DNA of 64,000 bases, from positions 1 to 64,000 of the forward strand of contig DATLFG010000105.1 of the NCBI GenBank assembly GCA_035524955.1. Reading direction: 5' to 3'. How positions within the stretch are numbered: the stretch's first letter is position 1; every line of letters starts with the position of its first letter. Of the stretch, positions 11,104 to 20,174 are shown in pieces. The notes beneath the pieces are model-generated. The model had not been told where the DNA came from, did not search any database, and was given only the letters and a program-made list of their open reading frames with translations. The DNA comes from CAMLFJ01 sp035524955 (GTDB lineage Bacteria > Methylomirabilota > Methylomirabilia > Rokubacteriales > CSP1-6). The translations under genes and the position numbers were made by a program.

Positions 11104-14100
11104 ATGAAACGCTCGGACTTCGTCCATCTGCACGTCCACTCCGAGTACAGCCTGCTGGACGGCGCGGCCCGTCTCGAGAAGCTGGTCGAGCGCGCCCGCG
11201 CGCTGAAGTTCCCGGCCTTGGCGCTCACCGACCACGGCAATCTCTTCGGGGCGGTGGATTTCTACATTGCCTGCGAGAGGGCGGGGGTGAAGCCGATCCT
11301 GGGCTGCGAGCTCTACGTGGCCCCGGGCAGCCGCTTCGAGCGTTCGAGCCAGGACGGCGGCTACGAGGGCGCGAGCCACTGCACGGTCCTCGCGCGCACC
11401 CGGGCCGGCTACGCCAACCTCATGAAGCTGGTCTCCAAGGCCTACCTCGAGGGCTACTACTACAAGCCGCGCGTGGACCGGGAGCTGCTCGCCCAGCACG
11501 CGGACGGGCTCCTCGTGCTCTCGGGCTGCCTCAATTCCGAGGTGAGCCGGCAGCTCTCGGCCGGGGAAGAGGCCAAGGCACTCCAGACGGCGGGGTGGTA
11601 CCAAGAGGTGTTCGGCAAGGATTACTACTTCATGGAGGTGCAGTCGCACGGTCTCGAGCAGCAGGTGGCGGTGACCGAGGGCACGATCAGGATCGCCCGC
11701 GCCATCGGGGCCCCGCTGTGCGGGACGAACGACTCGCACTACCTCGAGGCGGATCATTCGCGCGCCCACGAGGCGCTCCTCTGCATCCAGACCGGCACCA
11801 CCATGAACGATCCCAACCGCTGGAAGTTCTCGAGCAACGAGTTCTACGTCAAGTCGGCCGACGAGATGCGCGCGGTCTTCAAGGACCTGCCCGAGGCCTA
11901 CCGCAACACCCTGGCGGTGGCCGAGCGGTGCAACGTGGATCTCCAGTTCGGCCAGTTCCACCTCCCCAGGTACCAGGTGCCGGACGGCTTCACGCTCGAC
12001 TCCTATCTCGAGGAGCGCGCCTTCGAGGGGCTCAAGTGGCGCTACGGGTCCTCCCCGGCCGACGCGGTGGTCGAGCGGCTCCGCTACGAGCTGGGCGTGG
12101 TCTCCAAGATGGGGTTCTCCGGCTACTTCCTGGTGGTCTGGGACTTCATCAGCTACGCGCGCCGCCAGGGCATCGCGGTGGGGCCGGGGCGCGGCTCCTC
12201 GGCCGGCTCGCTGGTGGCCTACTGCCTCGGCATCACCAACGTGGACCCGATCCGCTACGGGCTCATCTTCGAGCGCTTCTTGAACCCCGAGCGGATCTCG
12301 ATGCCGGACATGGACATCGACTTCGCGGACGATCGGCGCGACGAGGTCATCCGCTACGTGGTGGATCGCTACGGGGCGGACCGGGTCGCCCACATCATCA
12401 CGTTCGGGACCATGGGGGCCAAGGCGGTCATCCGCGATGTGGCCCGCGTCCTCGGCTTCTCCTACGGCGAGGCCGATCGCATCGCCAAGCTGGTGCCCGG
12501 CTTCCCGCTCAATATCTCGCTCGACGAGGCGCTCGAGAAGGCCCCGCCCCTGGCCGAGCAGGTCAAGCGGGACCAGCGGGTGGGGGAGATGTGGGAAGTG
12601 GCCCGCGCGCTCGAGGGCTGCACGCGGCACGCCTCCGTCCACGCCTCCGCGGTGGTCATCTCCGACGAGCCCCTGATGGAGCGGGTGCCGCTCTACAAGG
12701 ATCCCAAGCGACCCGAGCTCATCACCGGCTACGCGATGGGGCCCATCGAGAAGCTCGGCCTGCTCAAGATGGACTTCCTCGGACTCAAGACCCTCACCGT
12801 GATCTCGGACGCCCTGCGCCTGCTCAAGGAGTCGCGCGGGATCGAGCTCGACGGCGACGCCCTGCCGCTCGACGACGCCCGGACCTACCAGCTCCTCACC
12901 GAGGCGCGCACCTTCGGCGTGTTCCAGCTGGAATCGGCGGGGATGCGCGACGCGCTCAAGCGCCTCAAGCCCCAGCGCATCGAGGACATCATCGCGATGG
13001 TGGCGCTGTACCGCCCGGGCCCGATGGACCTCATCGAGGACTTCGTCAACCGCAAGCACGGCCGCGCCCCCATCGCCTACGAGCATCCCCTGATGGAGCA
13101 GGTCCTCCAGGAGACCTACGGGATCATGGTCTACCAGGAGCAGGTGATGCGGCTGGCCGCGGACCTTGCCGGCTTCTCGCTCGGCGAGGCCGACACGCTG
13201 CGCAAGGCGATGGGGAAGAAGGACCGCGAGCTGATGGCCACCCAGCGCGAGAAATTCATCGCGGGTTGCAAGGCCAACACGATCGATCCCCGGAAGGCCG
13301 AGCGCATCTGGGACCTGATCGAGAAGTTCGCGGGCTACGGCTTCAACAAGTGCTTGGCCCGCGACACCCGTGTCGAGATGGCCGATGGCAGTCAGAAGCT
13401 CATCACCGAGGTGCGGGCCGGCGATCTGGTGCTCACGAAGGACGGCCCCTACCGCGCGCGCGCGGTGCGCCCGAGCGGAGTGCGTCCCGTGGGTCGACTC
13501 CTCCTCGCCAATGGAATGTCGGTGCGTTGCACGCCCGACCATCCGATCTTCACGCAGCGCGGCTGGGTGAACGCGGAAGAGCTGAGCATCGACGACTTCG
13601 TGGCGGTCACCCGGGAGCTTCCTTGCGGAGCGCAGACGGTCCCCGATCATCTGCCGGCTCTCCTCGGGCATGCACTGTCGGACGGCTCGCTCAACTATGA
13701 GGGGCATTTCTATCTGTACTCGACGTCGCAGGACGAGCTGGAGGACATGGCTGCGTCGCTCGCCCTCTTCGAGAACACGATCCCTCGTATCGAGCATCGC
13801 GCGGCGCCCAGGGCATCATCGGTCCGTCCGGTTCGCGCTGACCGCCGCCACCCCACGGGCGCGGTGCGATTCCTGTTCGAGGACTGCGGTCTGAAGGGGA
13901 AAGGGGCTCTCGACAAACGAGTGCCGTCGCTCGTGGAAGGCTGGGACCTTCGCGCCATCGCGATCCTCGTTGCCAAGCTCTTTCAAGGTGACGGCTGCAT
14001 GCATCGGAAGACGCGGTCGATCTTCTACTCGACCTCTTCGGGGGGTCTTGCCGAGGACGTCCGCCGCCTCCTGCTGAAACTGGGGCTCTCGTCGACGATT

Positions 14101-15864
14101 CACCGGAAGGAGTTCGCCTATCGCGGCGCGCGCCGACCGCGCTTCACCGTCAACCTTCTGGGCGGGCGAGTAGCCTATCGATGGTTCGACCAGCTCGTTG
14201 GGGCGCACCTTGTCGGCCGAAAGCGTGAGGGTCTTGGTGCGCTGGCGCGGGATTGCGCCGAGGCGCCGAAGCTCTTCGCCCCCGGCACGGTGGATGTCGT
14301 CCCGATGGTGCTGGCACTGGGCCCGATCCGGGAGGCCATCGCGAAGACGCATCCAAGCCTGCGGGCGGGCTGCGAGGTCCTCGGGATCTCGTATCGGCTG
14401 CTGTTTGCGGACGGACGGAAGCGGGGCATCCGGCGCGACACCCTGAGACATCTCTCCGAAAAGCTCGATTCGCCGGCCCTCTACGCTCTTGCCGAATCCC
14501 CGATGGGATGGTCCCGCCCTCGCGGATTTACCGTCGATGGCGAGGAGCCGACTTACGATTTCGAGGTGCCCGGGGCCGCCAGCTTCATCGCCAACGGCAT
14601 CGCGGTGCACAACTCCCACGCCGCGTGCTACGGCGTCGTGGCGTACCAGACCGCGTATCTGAAGGCAAACCATCCGACCGAGTTCATGGCCGCCCTGCTG
14701 ACCTCGGAAATGGAGAAGACGGACAAGATCGTCCAGTACGTGGAAGAGACGCGCGCGATGGGCCTGCGCGTCGAGCCGCCCGACGTCAACGTCTCCCGGG
14801 CCGACTTCACGGTGGCGGGGGAGGCCATCCACTTCGGGCTGGCCGCGATCAAGAACGTGGGCGCCACCGCGATCGAGTCCATCGTGCGGATCCGCGAGGC
14901 GGCCGGCCGCTTCGCCACCCTCGAGGATTTCTGCGCCCGGGTCGACCTGCGCCTGGTGAACCGCAGGGTGATCGAGTCCCTGGTCAAGGCGGGCGCGTTC
15001 GACTCGCTGCAGAGCACGCGGGCCGGCCTCCTTGCCGCGCTGGACCAGGCGATGGACCGGGGCCAGCGGCAGCAGCGCGACCGCGAGGAAGGGCAGGTCT
15101 CGCTCTTCGACGCGCTGGGCGGCGGCGCCAAGCCGGCGGCCCCGCCCTCCGCGGCGGCCCGCGTGCCCGAGTGGCCGCAGGAGGAGATGCTGGCCTACGA
15201 GCGGGAGGTCCTGGGCTTCTACCTCTCCGGTCACCCGCTCGAGCAGTACCGCGAGGTCTCGCGCCGGATCGGCGCGCTCGGCGCCGCCGACCTCGCCGCG
15301 CGCTCGACGGGTGCACGCGTGCTCCTGCTGGGACAGGTGAGCGGCTTCAGCGAGAGCACGACCAAGAGCGGCAACCGCATGGCGTTCGCCACGATCGAGC
15401 TGGTGGACGGCAGCGTTCCCCTGACGATCTTTCCCGAGCCCTACCGGAGCTGCGCGGGGGCGCTTCGGCACAAGGGGCCGGTCATCGTGCGCGGCCGCGC
15501 GGACGACAGCGACAAGGGCCGTGTCGTGCTCGCGGAGGAGATCAAGCCCCTGGAGGACGCGATGGGCAATCCGGCCCCAGCCGGCAACGGCACCGGGAAC
15601 GGGCCCGACGCCTCCGCGCACGCCTGCCGCATCCGGGTGAGCGCGGCGGCCGAGTCCCTCCCGGACCTGCTCGCCTCGGTGAAGGCGGCCTGCCGCCAGC
15701 ACGAGGGCCGGACGCCGCTGTTCCTCCACGTGCTGCTGCCCGAGCAGGAGGTGGTGCTGCGGATCAAGGAGCTCGCGGTGGATCCGGCGTCCGACCTGGT
15801 GACCAAAGTAGAAGGCCTGCTCGGAGCGGGCAGTATACTCGTGGAGTATGCCGGACGAGCTTGA
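11104..15864 (+). CDS. dnaE: DNA polymerase III alpha subunit with in-frame intein
   Basis: A precursor of 1586 codons. Extein residues include the PHP domain (FVHLHVHSEYSLLDGAARL), the catalytic acidic motif PDMDIDFADDRR, the palm/fingers (RPGPMDLIEDFVNRKHG), helix-hairpin-helix and a C-terminal OB fold (VLLLGQVSGFSESTTKSGN). An intein occupies residues 750-1170. Removing it leaves 1165 aa, the normal DnaE length, and restores the conserved GYGFNK/SHAACYG sequence. It is the replicative polymerase. It overlaps accA by 17 nt. Confidence 0.96.
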   Translation: MKRSDFVHLHVHSEYSLLDGAARLEKLVERARALKFPALALTDHGNLFGAVDFYIACERAGVKPILGCELYVAPGSRFERSSQDGGYEGASHCTVLARTRAGYANLMKLVSKAYLEGYYYKPRVDRELLAQHADGLLVLSGCLNSEVSRQLSAGEEAKALQTAGWYQEVFGKDYYFMEVQSHGLEQQVAVTEGTIRIARAIGAPLCGTNDSHYLEADHSRAHEALLCIQTGTTMNDPNRWKFSSNEFYVKSADEMRAVFKDLPEAYRNTLAVAERCNVDLQFGQFHLPRYQVPDGFTLDSYLEERAFEGLKWRYGSSPADAVVERLRYELGVVSKMGFSGYFLVVWDFISYARRQGIAVGPGRGSSAGSLVAYCLGITNVDPIRYGLIFERFLNPERISMPDMDIDFADDRRDEVIRYVVDRYGADRVAHIITFGTMGAKAVIRDVARVLGFSYGEADRIAKLVPGFPLNISLDEALEKAPPLAEQVKRDQRVGEMWEVARALEGCTRHASVHASAVVISDEPLMERVPLYKDPKRPELITGYAMGPIEKLGLLKMDFLGLKTLTVISDALRLLKESRGIELDGDALPLDDARTYQLLTEARTFGVFQLESAGMRDALKRLKPQRIEDIIAMVALYRPGPMDLIEDFVNRKHGRAPIAYEHPLMEQVLQETYGIMVYQEQVMRLAADLAGFSLGEADTLRKAMGKKDRELMATQREKFIAGCKANTIDPRKAERIWDLIEKFAGYGFNKCLARDTRVEMADGSQKLITEVRAGDLVLTKDGPYRARAVRPSGVRPVGRLLLANGMSVRCTPDHPIFTQRGWVNAEELSIDDFVAVTRELPCGAQTVPDHLPALLGHALSDGSLNYEGHFYLYSTSQDELEDMAASLALFENTIPRIEHRAAPRASSVRPVRADRRHPTGAVRFLFEDCGLKGKGALDKRVPSLVEGWDLRAIAILVAKLFQGDGCMHRKTRSIFYSTSSGGLAEDVRRLLLKLGLSSTIHRKEFAYRGARRPRFTVNLLGGRVAYRWFDQLVGAHLVGRKREGLGALARDCAEAPKLFAPGTVDVVPMVLALGPIREAIAKTHPSLRAGCEVLGISYRLLFADGRKRGIRRDTLRHLSEKLDSPALYALAESPMGWSRPRGFTVDGEEPTYDFEVPGAASFIANGIAVHNSHAACYGVVAYQTAYLKANHPTEFMAALLTSEMEKTDKIVQYVEETRAMGLRVEPPDVNVSRADFTVAGEAIHFGLAAIKNVGATAIESIVRIREAAGRFATLEDFCARVDLRLVNRRVIESLVKAGAFDSLQSTRAGLLAALDQAMDRGQRQQRDREEGQVSLFDALGGGAKPAAPPSAAARVPEWPQEEMLAYEREVLGFYLSGHPLEQYREVSRRIGALGAADLAARSTGARVLLLGQVSGFSESTTKSGNRMAFATIELVDGSVPLTIFPEPYRSCAGALRHKGPVIVRGRADDSDKGRVVLAEEIKPLEDAMGNPAPAGNGTGNGPDASAHACRIRVSAAAESLPDLLASVKAACRQHEGRTPLFLHVLLPEQEVVLRIKELAVDPASDLVTKVEGLLGAGSILVEYAGRA
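13351..14613 (+). mobile_element. DnaE intein with LAGLIDADG homing endonuclease
   Basis: A 421-residue protein intron. Splice block A is CLARDTRVEMADG with Cys1. Block B is RCTPDHPIF (TxxH). Blocks F/G are DFEVPGAASFIANGIAVHN, ending in His-Asn before a Ser +1 extein residue. All nucleophiles needed for splicing are present. Two LAGLIDADG helices are visible, LLGHALSDG (about 853-861, Asp860) and ILVAKLFQGDG (about 954-964, Asp963), so the endonuclease may be active. Codon usage is less GC-rich than in the exteins, consistent with horizontal origin. Confidence 0.95.
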
Positions 15865-16801
15865 GTTCGAGAAGCCGCTCCTCGAGCTCGAGAACCGCAT
15901 CGCGGAGCTGCGCGCTTCGGAGGAGCCGCTCGAGGCGCGCGACGAGATCGCGAAGCTCGAGGAACGCCTCGCCCGCCAGCAGCAGCGCGTCTACTCGAGC
16001 CTGACCGCCTGGCAGCGCGCCCAGATCGCCCGGCACCCCAAGCGCCCGCACACCCTCGACCTCGTCAACCTGCTGCTGGAGGACTGGGTCGAGCTGCACG
16101 GCGACCGGGTCTTCGGCGACGACAAGGCGATCGTGGGCGGCCTCGCGACCTTCGACGGCGAGCCGGTGGTGCTGATCGGCCACCAGAAGGGCCGCGACAC
16201 GCGCGAGAACATCGCGCGCAACTTCGGGATGCCGCACCCGGAGGGCTACCGCAAGGCCCTCCGGCTGATGCAGCTCGCGGCCAAGTTCGGCAAGCCCATC
16301 ATCACGTTCATCGACACGCCCGGGGCCTATCCGGGGCTCGGCGCCGAGGAGCGCGGGCAGGCCGAGGCGATCGCGCGCAACCTGCGGGAGATGGCGGGCC
16401 TGCCCACCCCGGTGATCTGCGTGGTGACCGGGGAGGGAGGGAGCGGCGGGGCCCTCGCCATCGGGGTCGGCAACCGGGTGCTGATGCTCGAGTACGCGAT
16501 CTACTCGGTGATCTCGCCCGAGGGCTGCGCGGCCATCCTGTGGGGCGACGCGGCCAAGGCCCCGGAGGCGGCCGAGCTGATGCGGGTGACCGCACCCGAT
16601 CTCCTCAAGCTGGGCGTCATCGACGCCATCGTTCCCGAGCCAGTCGGGGGCGCCCACCGGAACTGGGAGGCCACCGCGGCCAGCCTGCGCGCGGCCCTCC
16701 GCGATCAGCTCTGGCAGCTCAAGTCCAAGGCGGAGGCCCAGCTGATCGAGGAGCGGCACGAGAAGTTCCGCCGCATCGGCGTCTTCGAGGAGACCGTCTG
16801 A
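15848..16801 (+). CDS. accA: Acetyl-CoA carboxylase carboxyltransferase subunit alpha
   Basis: A protein of 317 aa, the usual AccA length. It starts with a coiled-coil region (LEFEKPLLELENRIAELR) and then the crotonase-fold carboxyltransferase domain (GDRVFGDDKAIVGGLA, GHQKGRDT, DTPGAYPGLGAEERGQ, GEGGSGGALAIGVGN). It transfers carboxyl from biotin to acetyl-CoA with AccD. No accD is in the window. TATACT (15834-15839) is 8 nt before the ATG, within the end of dnaE, so an own leaderless promoter is possible. Confidence 0.96.
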   Translation: MPDELEFEKPLLELENRIAELRASEEPLEARDEIAKLEERLARQQQRVYSSLTAWQRAQIARHPKRPHTLDLVNLLLEDWVELHGDRVFGDDKAIVGGLATFDGEPVVLIGHQKGRDTRENIARNFGMPHPEGYRKALRLMQLAAKFGKPIITFIDTPGAYPGLGAEERGQAEAIARNLREMAGLPTPVICVVTGEGGSGGALAIGVGNRVLMLEYAIYSVISPEGCAAILWGDAAKAPEAAELMRVTAPDLLKLGVIDAIVPEPVGGAHRNWEATAASLRAALRDQLWQLKSKAEAQLIEERHEKFRRIGVFEETV

Positions 16802-16806
16802 CTCAT

Positions 16807-16845
16807 CCCCCGGAGTTTGACATGCCCGGGGGTGGGTGTTACCGT
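16807..16845 (+). promoter_or_regulatory. Promoter for miaB inside an inverted repeat
   Basis: TTGACA (16817-16822), a 17-bp spacer and TACCGT (16840-16845) with an upstream TGt extension. The -35 lies in the loop of CCCCCGG (16807-16813) / CCGGGGG (16826-16832), just after the accA stop. This is the same arrangement as at 8019-8043. Confidence 0.6.
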
Positions 16846-16892
16846 AACTTCCGATCACTTATGCGGAATTTTCCTCCGCCGGCTTCGGCCTG

Positions 16893-18206
16893 ATGTCCAA
16901 GCTTCACCTGATCACCTACGGCTGTCAGATGAACGAGTACGACTCCGAGCGCGTGGCGGGTCTGCTCAAGCAGGAACGGTACGAGCTCACGGATCGCCCG
17001 GAGGACGCCGACCTGATCCTGCTCAATACGTGTTCGATTCGAGAGAAGGCCGAAGACAAGGTCTTCTCGCAGCTCGGAGCCCTGCGGCACCTCAAGCGCG
17101 AGCGGCCGGATCTGGTCATCGGGGTCATGGGCTGCATGGCGCAACTGCAGAAGGGGCGGATCCAGGAACGTGCCCCCTATGTGGACCTGGTCTTCGGCTC
17201 GCCCGCGATCGCACAGGTCGCCGAACTGGTCGGCCGCGCGCGGCAGGGGCGGGGACCGGTGCTCGAGACCGGCGAAGGGGCGCTCGTGAAGATCACCGCG
17301 CGACCCGAGGGCGGCCTCCGGTTGAAGGCCTTCGTCACCGTCATGGAGGGCTGCGAGAAGCACTGCACCTTCTGCGTCGTGCCGACCACGCGCGGCCGGG
17401 AGCGCAGCCATCCGCCCGAGGTCGTCGTGGACGAGATCCGTGGGCTCGCGGAGGCGGGGTGCCGGGAGGTCACGCTCCTCGGTCAGACCGTGAACGCCTA
17501 CGGCCGCGACCTGAGCCCCCCGACGGATCTGGCGGCCCTGCTCGAGCGCGTGAACGACATCGACGGGATCGAGCGCATCCGCTTCACGACCTCGAACCCG
17601 TACAACCTCACGCCCCGGCTCATCCGCGCCATCCGCGACGTCCCCAAGGTCTGCGAGTACCTGCACCTGCCGCTGCAGTCGGGCTCGGACCGGGTGCTCG
17701 AGCGGATGAATCGCGGCTACACGCGTGCCCGCTACCTCGCGCTGATCGCGGAGCTCCGGAGCACGGTGCCGGACCTCGCGCTCTCCACCGACCTCATCGT
17801 GGGGTTTCCCGGCGAGACCGAGGAGGACTTCGCGCGGACGGTGGAGATGGTCGAGGAAGTCGGCTACGACAACGTCTTCGCCTTCCGCTACTCGCGCCGG
17901 CCGGGCACACCCGCGGCGGAGATGGACGATCAGGTGCCGGAAGAGGTCAAGGCCGACCGGAACCGGCGCATCCTGGAGACGGCGGGCCGGGTGGGCGCGG
18001 CGCGCAGCCGGCGCCTCGAGGGCCGCACACTACCCGTCCTGGTCGACGGCGTCTCGCGCAAGAACGCGGGCGAGGCGGCCGGGCGCACCCGCTGCAATCG
18101 AGTGGTGAACTTCGATCCCGGAGGGCGCGACCTGCTGGGCCGCGTGGTGCCGGTGCGCGTGGTCCGCGCCCTGCCTCACAGCCTCCGCGGGGAGCTAGAG
18201 GCCTAG
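16893..18206 (+). CDS. miaB: tRNA-2-methylthio-N6-dimethylallyladenosine synthase
   Basis: A 437-aa methylthiotransferase. The N-terminal UPF0004 domain carries the auxiliary cluster ligands C11, C47 and C81. The radical SAM motif C154-x3-C158-x2-C161 (CEKHCTFC) and PTTRGRERS follow. A TRAM domain lies at the C-terminus. It modifies A37 of tRNAs reading UNN codons. It is followed after 10 nt by a nuclease gene, probably in one operon. Confidence 0.95.
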   Translation: MSKLHLITYGCQMNEYDSERVAGLLKQERYELTDRPEDADLILLNTCSIREKAEDKVFSQLGALRHLKRERPDLVIGVMGCMAQLQKGRIQERAPYVDLVFGSPAIAQVAELVGRARQGRGPVLETGEGALVKITARPEGGLRLKAFVTVMEGCEKHCTFCVVPTTRGRERSHPPEVVVDEIRGLAEAGCREVTLLGQTVNAYGRDLSPPTDLAALLERVNDIDGIERIRFTTSNPYNLTPRLIRAIRDVPKVCEYLHLPLQSGSDRVLERMNRGYTRARYLALIAELRSTVPDLALSTDLIVGFPGETEEDFARTVEMVEEVGYDNVFAFRYSRRPGTPAAEMDDQVPEEVKADRNRRILETAGRVGAARSRRLEGRTLPVLVDGVSRKNAGEAAGRTRCNRVVNFDPGGRDLLGRVVPVRVVRALPHSLRGELEA

Positions 18207-18216
18207 GAGGCGCACC

Positions 18217-18750
18217 ATGTGGCTGGAGATGAAAGTGAAGGGGCTCGCGCTCGATCCGCTCTCCAACATGCCCATGATCATCCTCCGGGACGACGAGGAG
18301 AAGCGCTCCCTGCCCATCTGGGTGGGCCTCTTCGAGGCCAACGCGATCGCGCTGGAGCTCGAGAAGATCTCCACGCCCCGGCCCATGACCCACGATCTCA
18401 TCAAGAACATCCTGGAGTCGCTCGACACCCGGGTGCAGAAGATCGTGGTCAACGATCTCCGCGACAACACCTTCTACGCGGTCATCCATCTCCGCCTGGG
18501 TACCGCCGACATCACGGTGGACTCGCGACCGTCGGACGCCATCGCCCTGGCCCTGCGGGTGGGGGCGCCGATCTTCGTCGAGGAGGACGTCGTCCAGAAG
18601 GCCCGCTCCGTGGAGGTCGCCAAGGAGACCGAGATCGGAACCGGCAAGGGCGATGACCAGGCCAAGATCAAGGAGTGGCTCGAGTCGCTGAAGCCGGGCG
18701 ACTTCGACCGGATCGAGCGCGGCAAGGACCCGAAGAGCCCGGACGAGTAG
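18217..18750 (+). CDS. Bifunctional nuclease family protein (DUF151)
   Basis: A protein of 177 aa with the BFN domain: MKVKGLALDPLSNMPMIILRD, LPIWVGLFEANAIALELE, TVDSRPSDAIALALRVGAPIFV. The family is defined by a bifunctional nuclease acting on RNA and DNA, but in bacteria its role is not settled. A charged C-terminal tail follows. A Shine-Dalgarno (AGGAGG) precedes the ATG, and the gene lies between miaB and a glycosyltransferase in a compact run. Confidence 0.88.
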   Translation: MWLEMKVKGLALDPLSNMPMIILRDDEEKRSLPIWVGLFEANAIALELEKISTPRPMTHDLIKNILESLDTRVQKIVVNDLRDNTFYAVIHLRLGTADITVDSRPSDAIALALRVGAPIFVEEDVVQKARSVEVAKETEIGTGKGDDQAKIKEWLESLKPGDFDRIERGKDPKSPDE

Positions 18751-18753
18751 TGG

Positions 18754-19902
18754 ATGCGGGTCGGGCTGTTCACCAACAACTACCTGCCGTTTCGTGGCGG
18801 GGTCGCGACGGCCGTCGAGACCCTGCGGCGGGGGCTCGAGGCGCTCGGGCACCGGACCTGGATCTTCGCGCCGGCCGCCCGCCCGCCGCACGCCGACCCG
18901 CCGTACGTGTTCCGCTACCCGTCGATTCCCGCGCCGACCTATCCCGGCTTCTCGCTGCCGCTGCCCATCTCGCGTCGCCTCGGGCGGGTCGCCCGCGCGC
19001 TCGACCTCGACGTCATTCACGTCCATCATCCGTTCCTGCTCGGTCTGGCCGGCCGGCGCCTCGCGCGGAGCCAGCGGCGCCCGCTCGTCTTCACGTATCA
19101 CACGCACTACGAGAAGTACGCGCACTACGTGCCGCTGCCGCCGCGGCTGGTGCGGAGCCTTGCGGTGCGCCTGGCCTCCCGCTTCGCCGATTCCGCCGAC
19201 CTGGTCGTGGCCCCGTCCGAGCACGTGGCCGAGACCCTGCGCCGGCGGGGCGTGCGCACGCCGGTCGCGATGATCCCCACCGGCGTGGACCTCGAGCTCT
19301 TCAGCCCGGCCAGCCGGGAGCGCGCCCGCCATCGCCTCGGCCTGCCCGCCGACGGGGTGATCTGCCTCTACACCGGCCGGCTCGACCGCGAGAAGAGCCT
19401 CGAGCGGGTGCTCGACGCCTTCGAGTCGGTGGCGGCCGCGGTGTCGACCGCCACGCTGCACCTGGTGGGCAAGGGCAGCCACGGCCCGGTGCTCGAGCGG
19501 CGCGCGGCCGCGAGCCGGGCGCGGCGCCGGATCGTCTTCCACGGCGGGCTCCCGCCCGAGGCGCTCCCCGACTACTATCGCGCCGCCGACCTGTTCCTCT
19601 TCGCGTCCGAGACGGAGACGCAGGGGCTGGTGCTGGCGGAGGCCCACGCCTGCGGGCTTCCCGCGGTGGCGGTGCGCGCCCCGGGGGTGGACGAGGTGGT
19701 AACCGACGGCGAGACCGGGATCCTCACCAAGGCGGAGACCAGCGAGATGGCCGACGCGGCCATCGGGCTCCTGCTGGACGCCGGCCGGCGCGCGAGCATG
19801 GGCCGGGCGGCGCGCCGCCTCGTGGAAGCGCGCTTCGCGGCGCCCCGACAGACCGCGGCCATGGTCGCGCAGTACGAAGCCCTGCTGGCGCGGCGGCCCT
19901 GA
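18754..19902 (+). CDS. Glycosyltransferase family 4 protein
   Basis: A protein of 382 aa with the GT-B fold. The N-terminal domain has NNYLPFRGGVATAVETL and DVIHVHHPFLLG. The C-terminal donor-binding domain has CLYTGRLDREKSLERVL and ASETETQGLVLAEAHACGLP. This resembles UDP/GDP-sugar transferases of the PimB/1,2-diacylglycerol glucosyltransferase kind. The acceptor cannot be told from sequence. It follows the nuclease by 3 nt and its stop overlaps the next ATG. Confidence 0.85.
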   Translation: MRVGLFTNNYLPFRGGVATAVETLRRGLEALGHRTWIFAPAARPPHADPPYVFRYPSIPAPTYPGFSLPLPISRRLGRVARALDLDVIHVHHPFLLGLAGRRLARSQRRPLVFTYHTHYEKYAHYVPLPPRLVRSLAVRLASRFADSADLVVAPSEHVAETLRRRGVRTPVAMIPTGVDLELFSPASRERARHRLGLPADGVICLYTGRLDREKSLERVLDAFESVAAAVSTATLHLVGKGSHGPVLERRAAASRARRRIVFHGGLPPEALPDYYRAADLFLFASETETQGLVLAEAHACGLPAVAVRAPGVDEVVTDGETGILTKAETSEMADAAIGLLLDAGRRASMGRAARRLVEARFAAPRQTAAMVAQYEALLARRP

Positions 19903-20171
19903 TGGCGATCCCGTCGCCCGGCCGGAGCCTGCGGGTGGGATTCCAGACCGAATGGGATCCCCACAGCGCCGGGCCCGGCCGCCAGGGGCTGCTCTCCTGG
20001 GATCCCCGCGTGCGCACGCTGCTGCGGGTGCTCGTGTCCTATCCGGAGGTGCGCTACGTCCTGCCCGACCGCATCAGTCTCGAGCCCGCCGCCGATCCGC
20101 GCACGCTCGAGACCATGGCCCGCTTCCTCGAGCGGCAAGGCTGGCTGGTGCGGCGGGTGGCGGTGAGCTGA
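19902..20171 (+). CDS. Small hypothetical protein
   Basis: A protein of 89 aa starting at an ATG that overlaps the glycosyltransferase stop (TGATG), suggesting translational coupling. It is soluble with no transmembrane segment. I recognise no domain. The segment RTLLRVLVSYPEVRYVLPD looks like a compact helix-strand unit. It sits 3 nt before the CoA ligase gene, so it is probably co-expressed. Confidence 0.55.
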   Translation: MAIPSPGRSLRVGFQTEWDPHSAGPGRQGLLSWDPRVRTLLRVLVSYPEVRYVLPDRISLEPAADPRTLETMARFLERQGWLVRRVAVS

Positions 20172-20174
20172 GGG

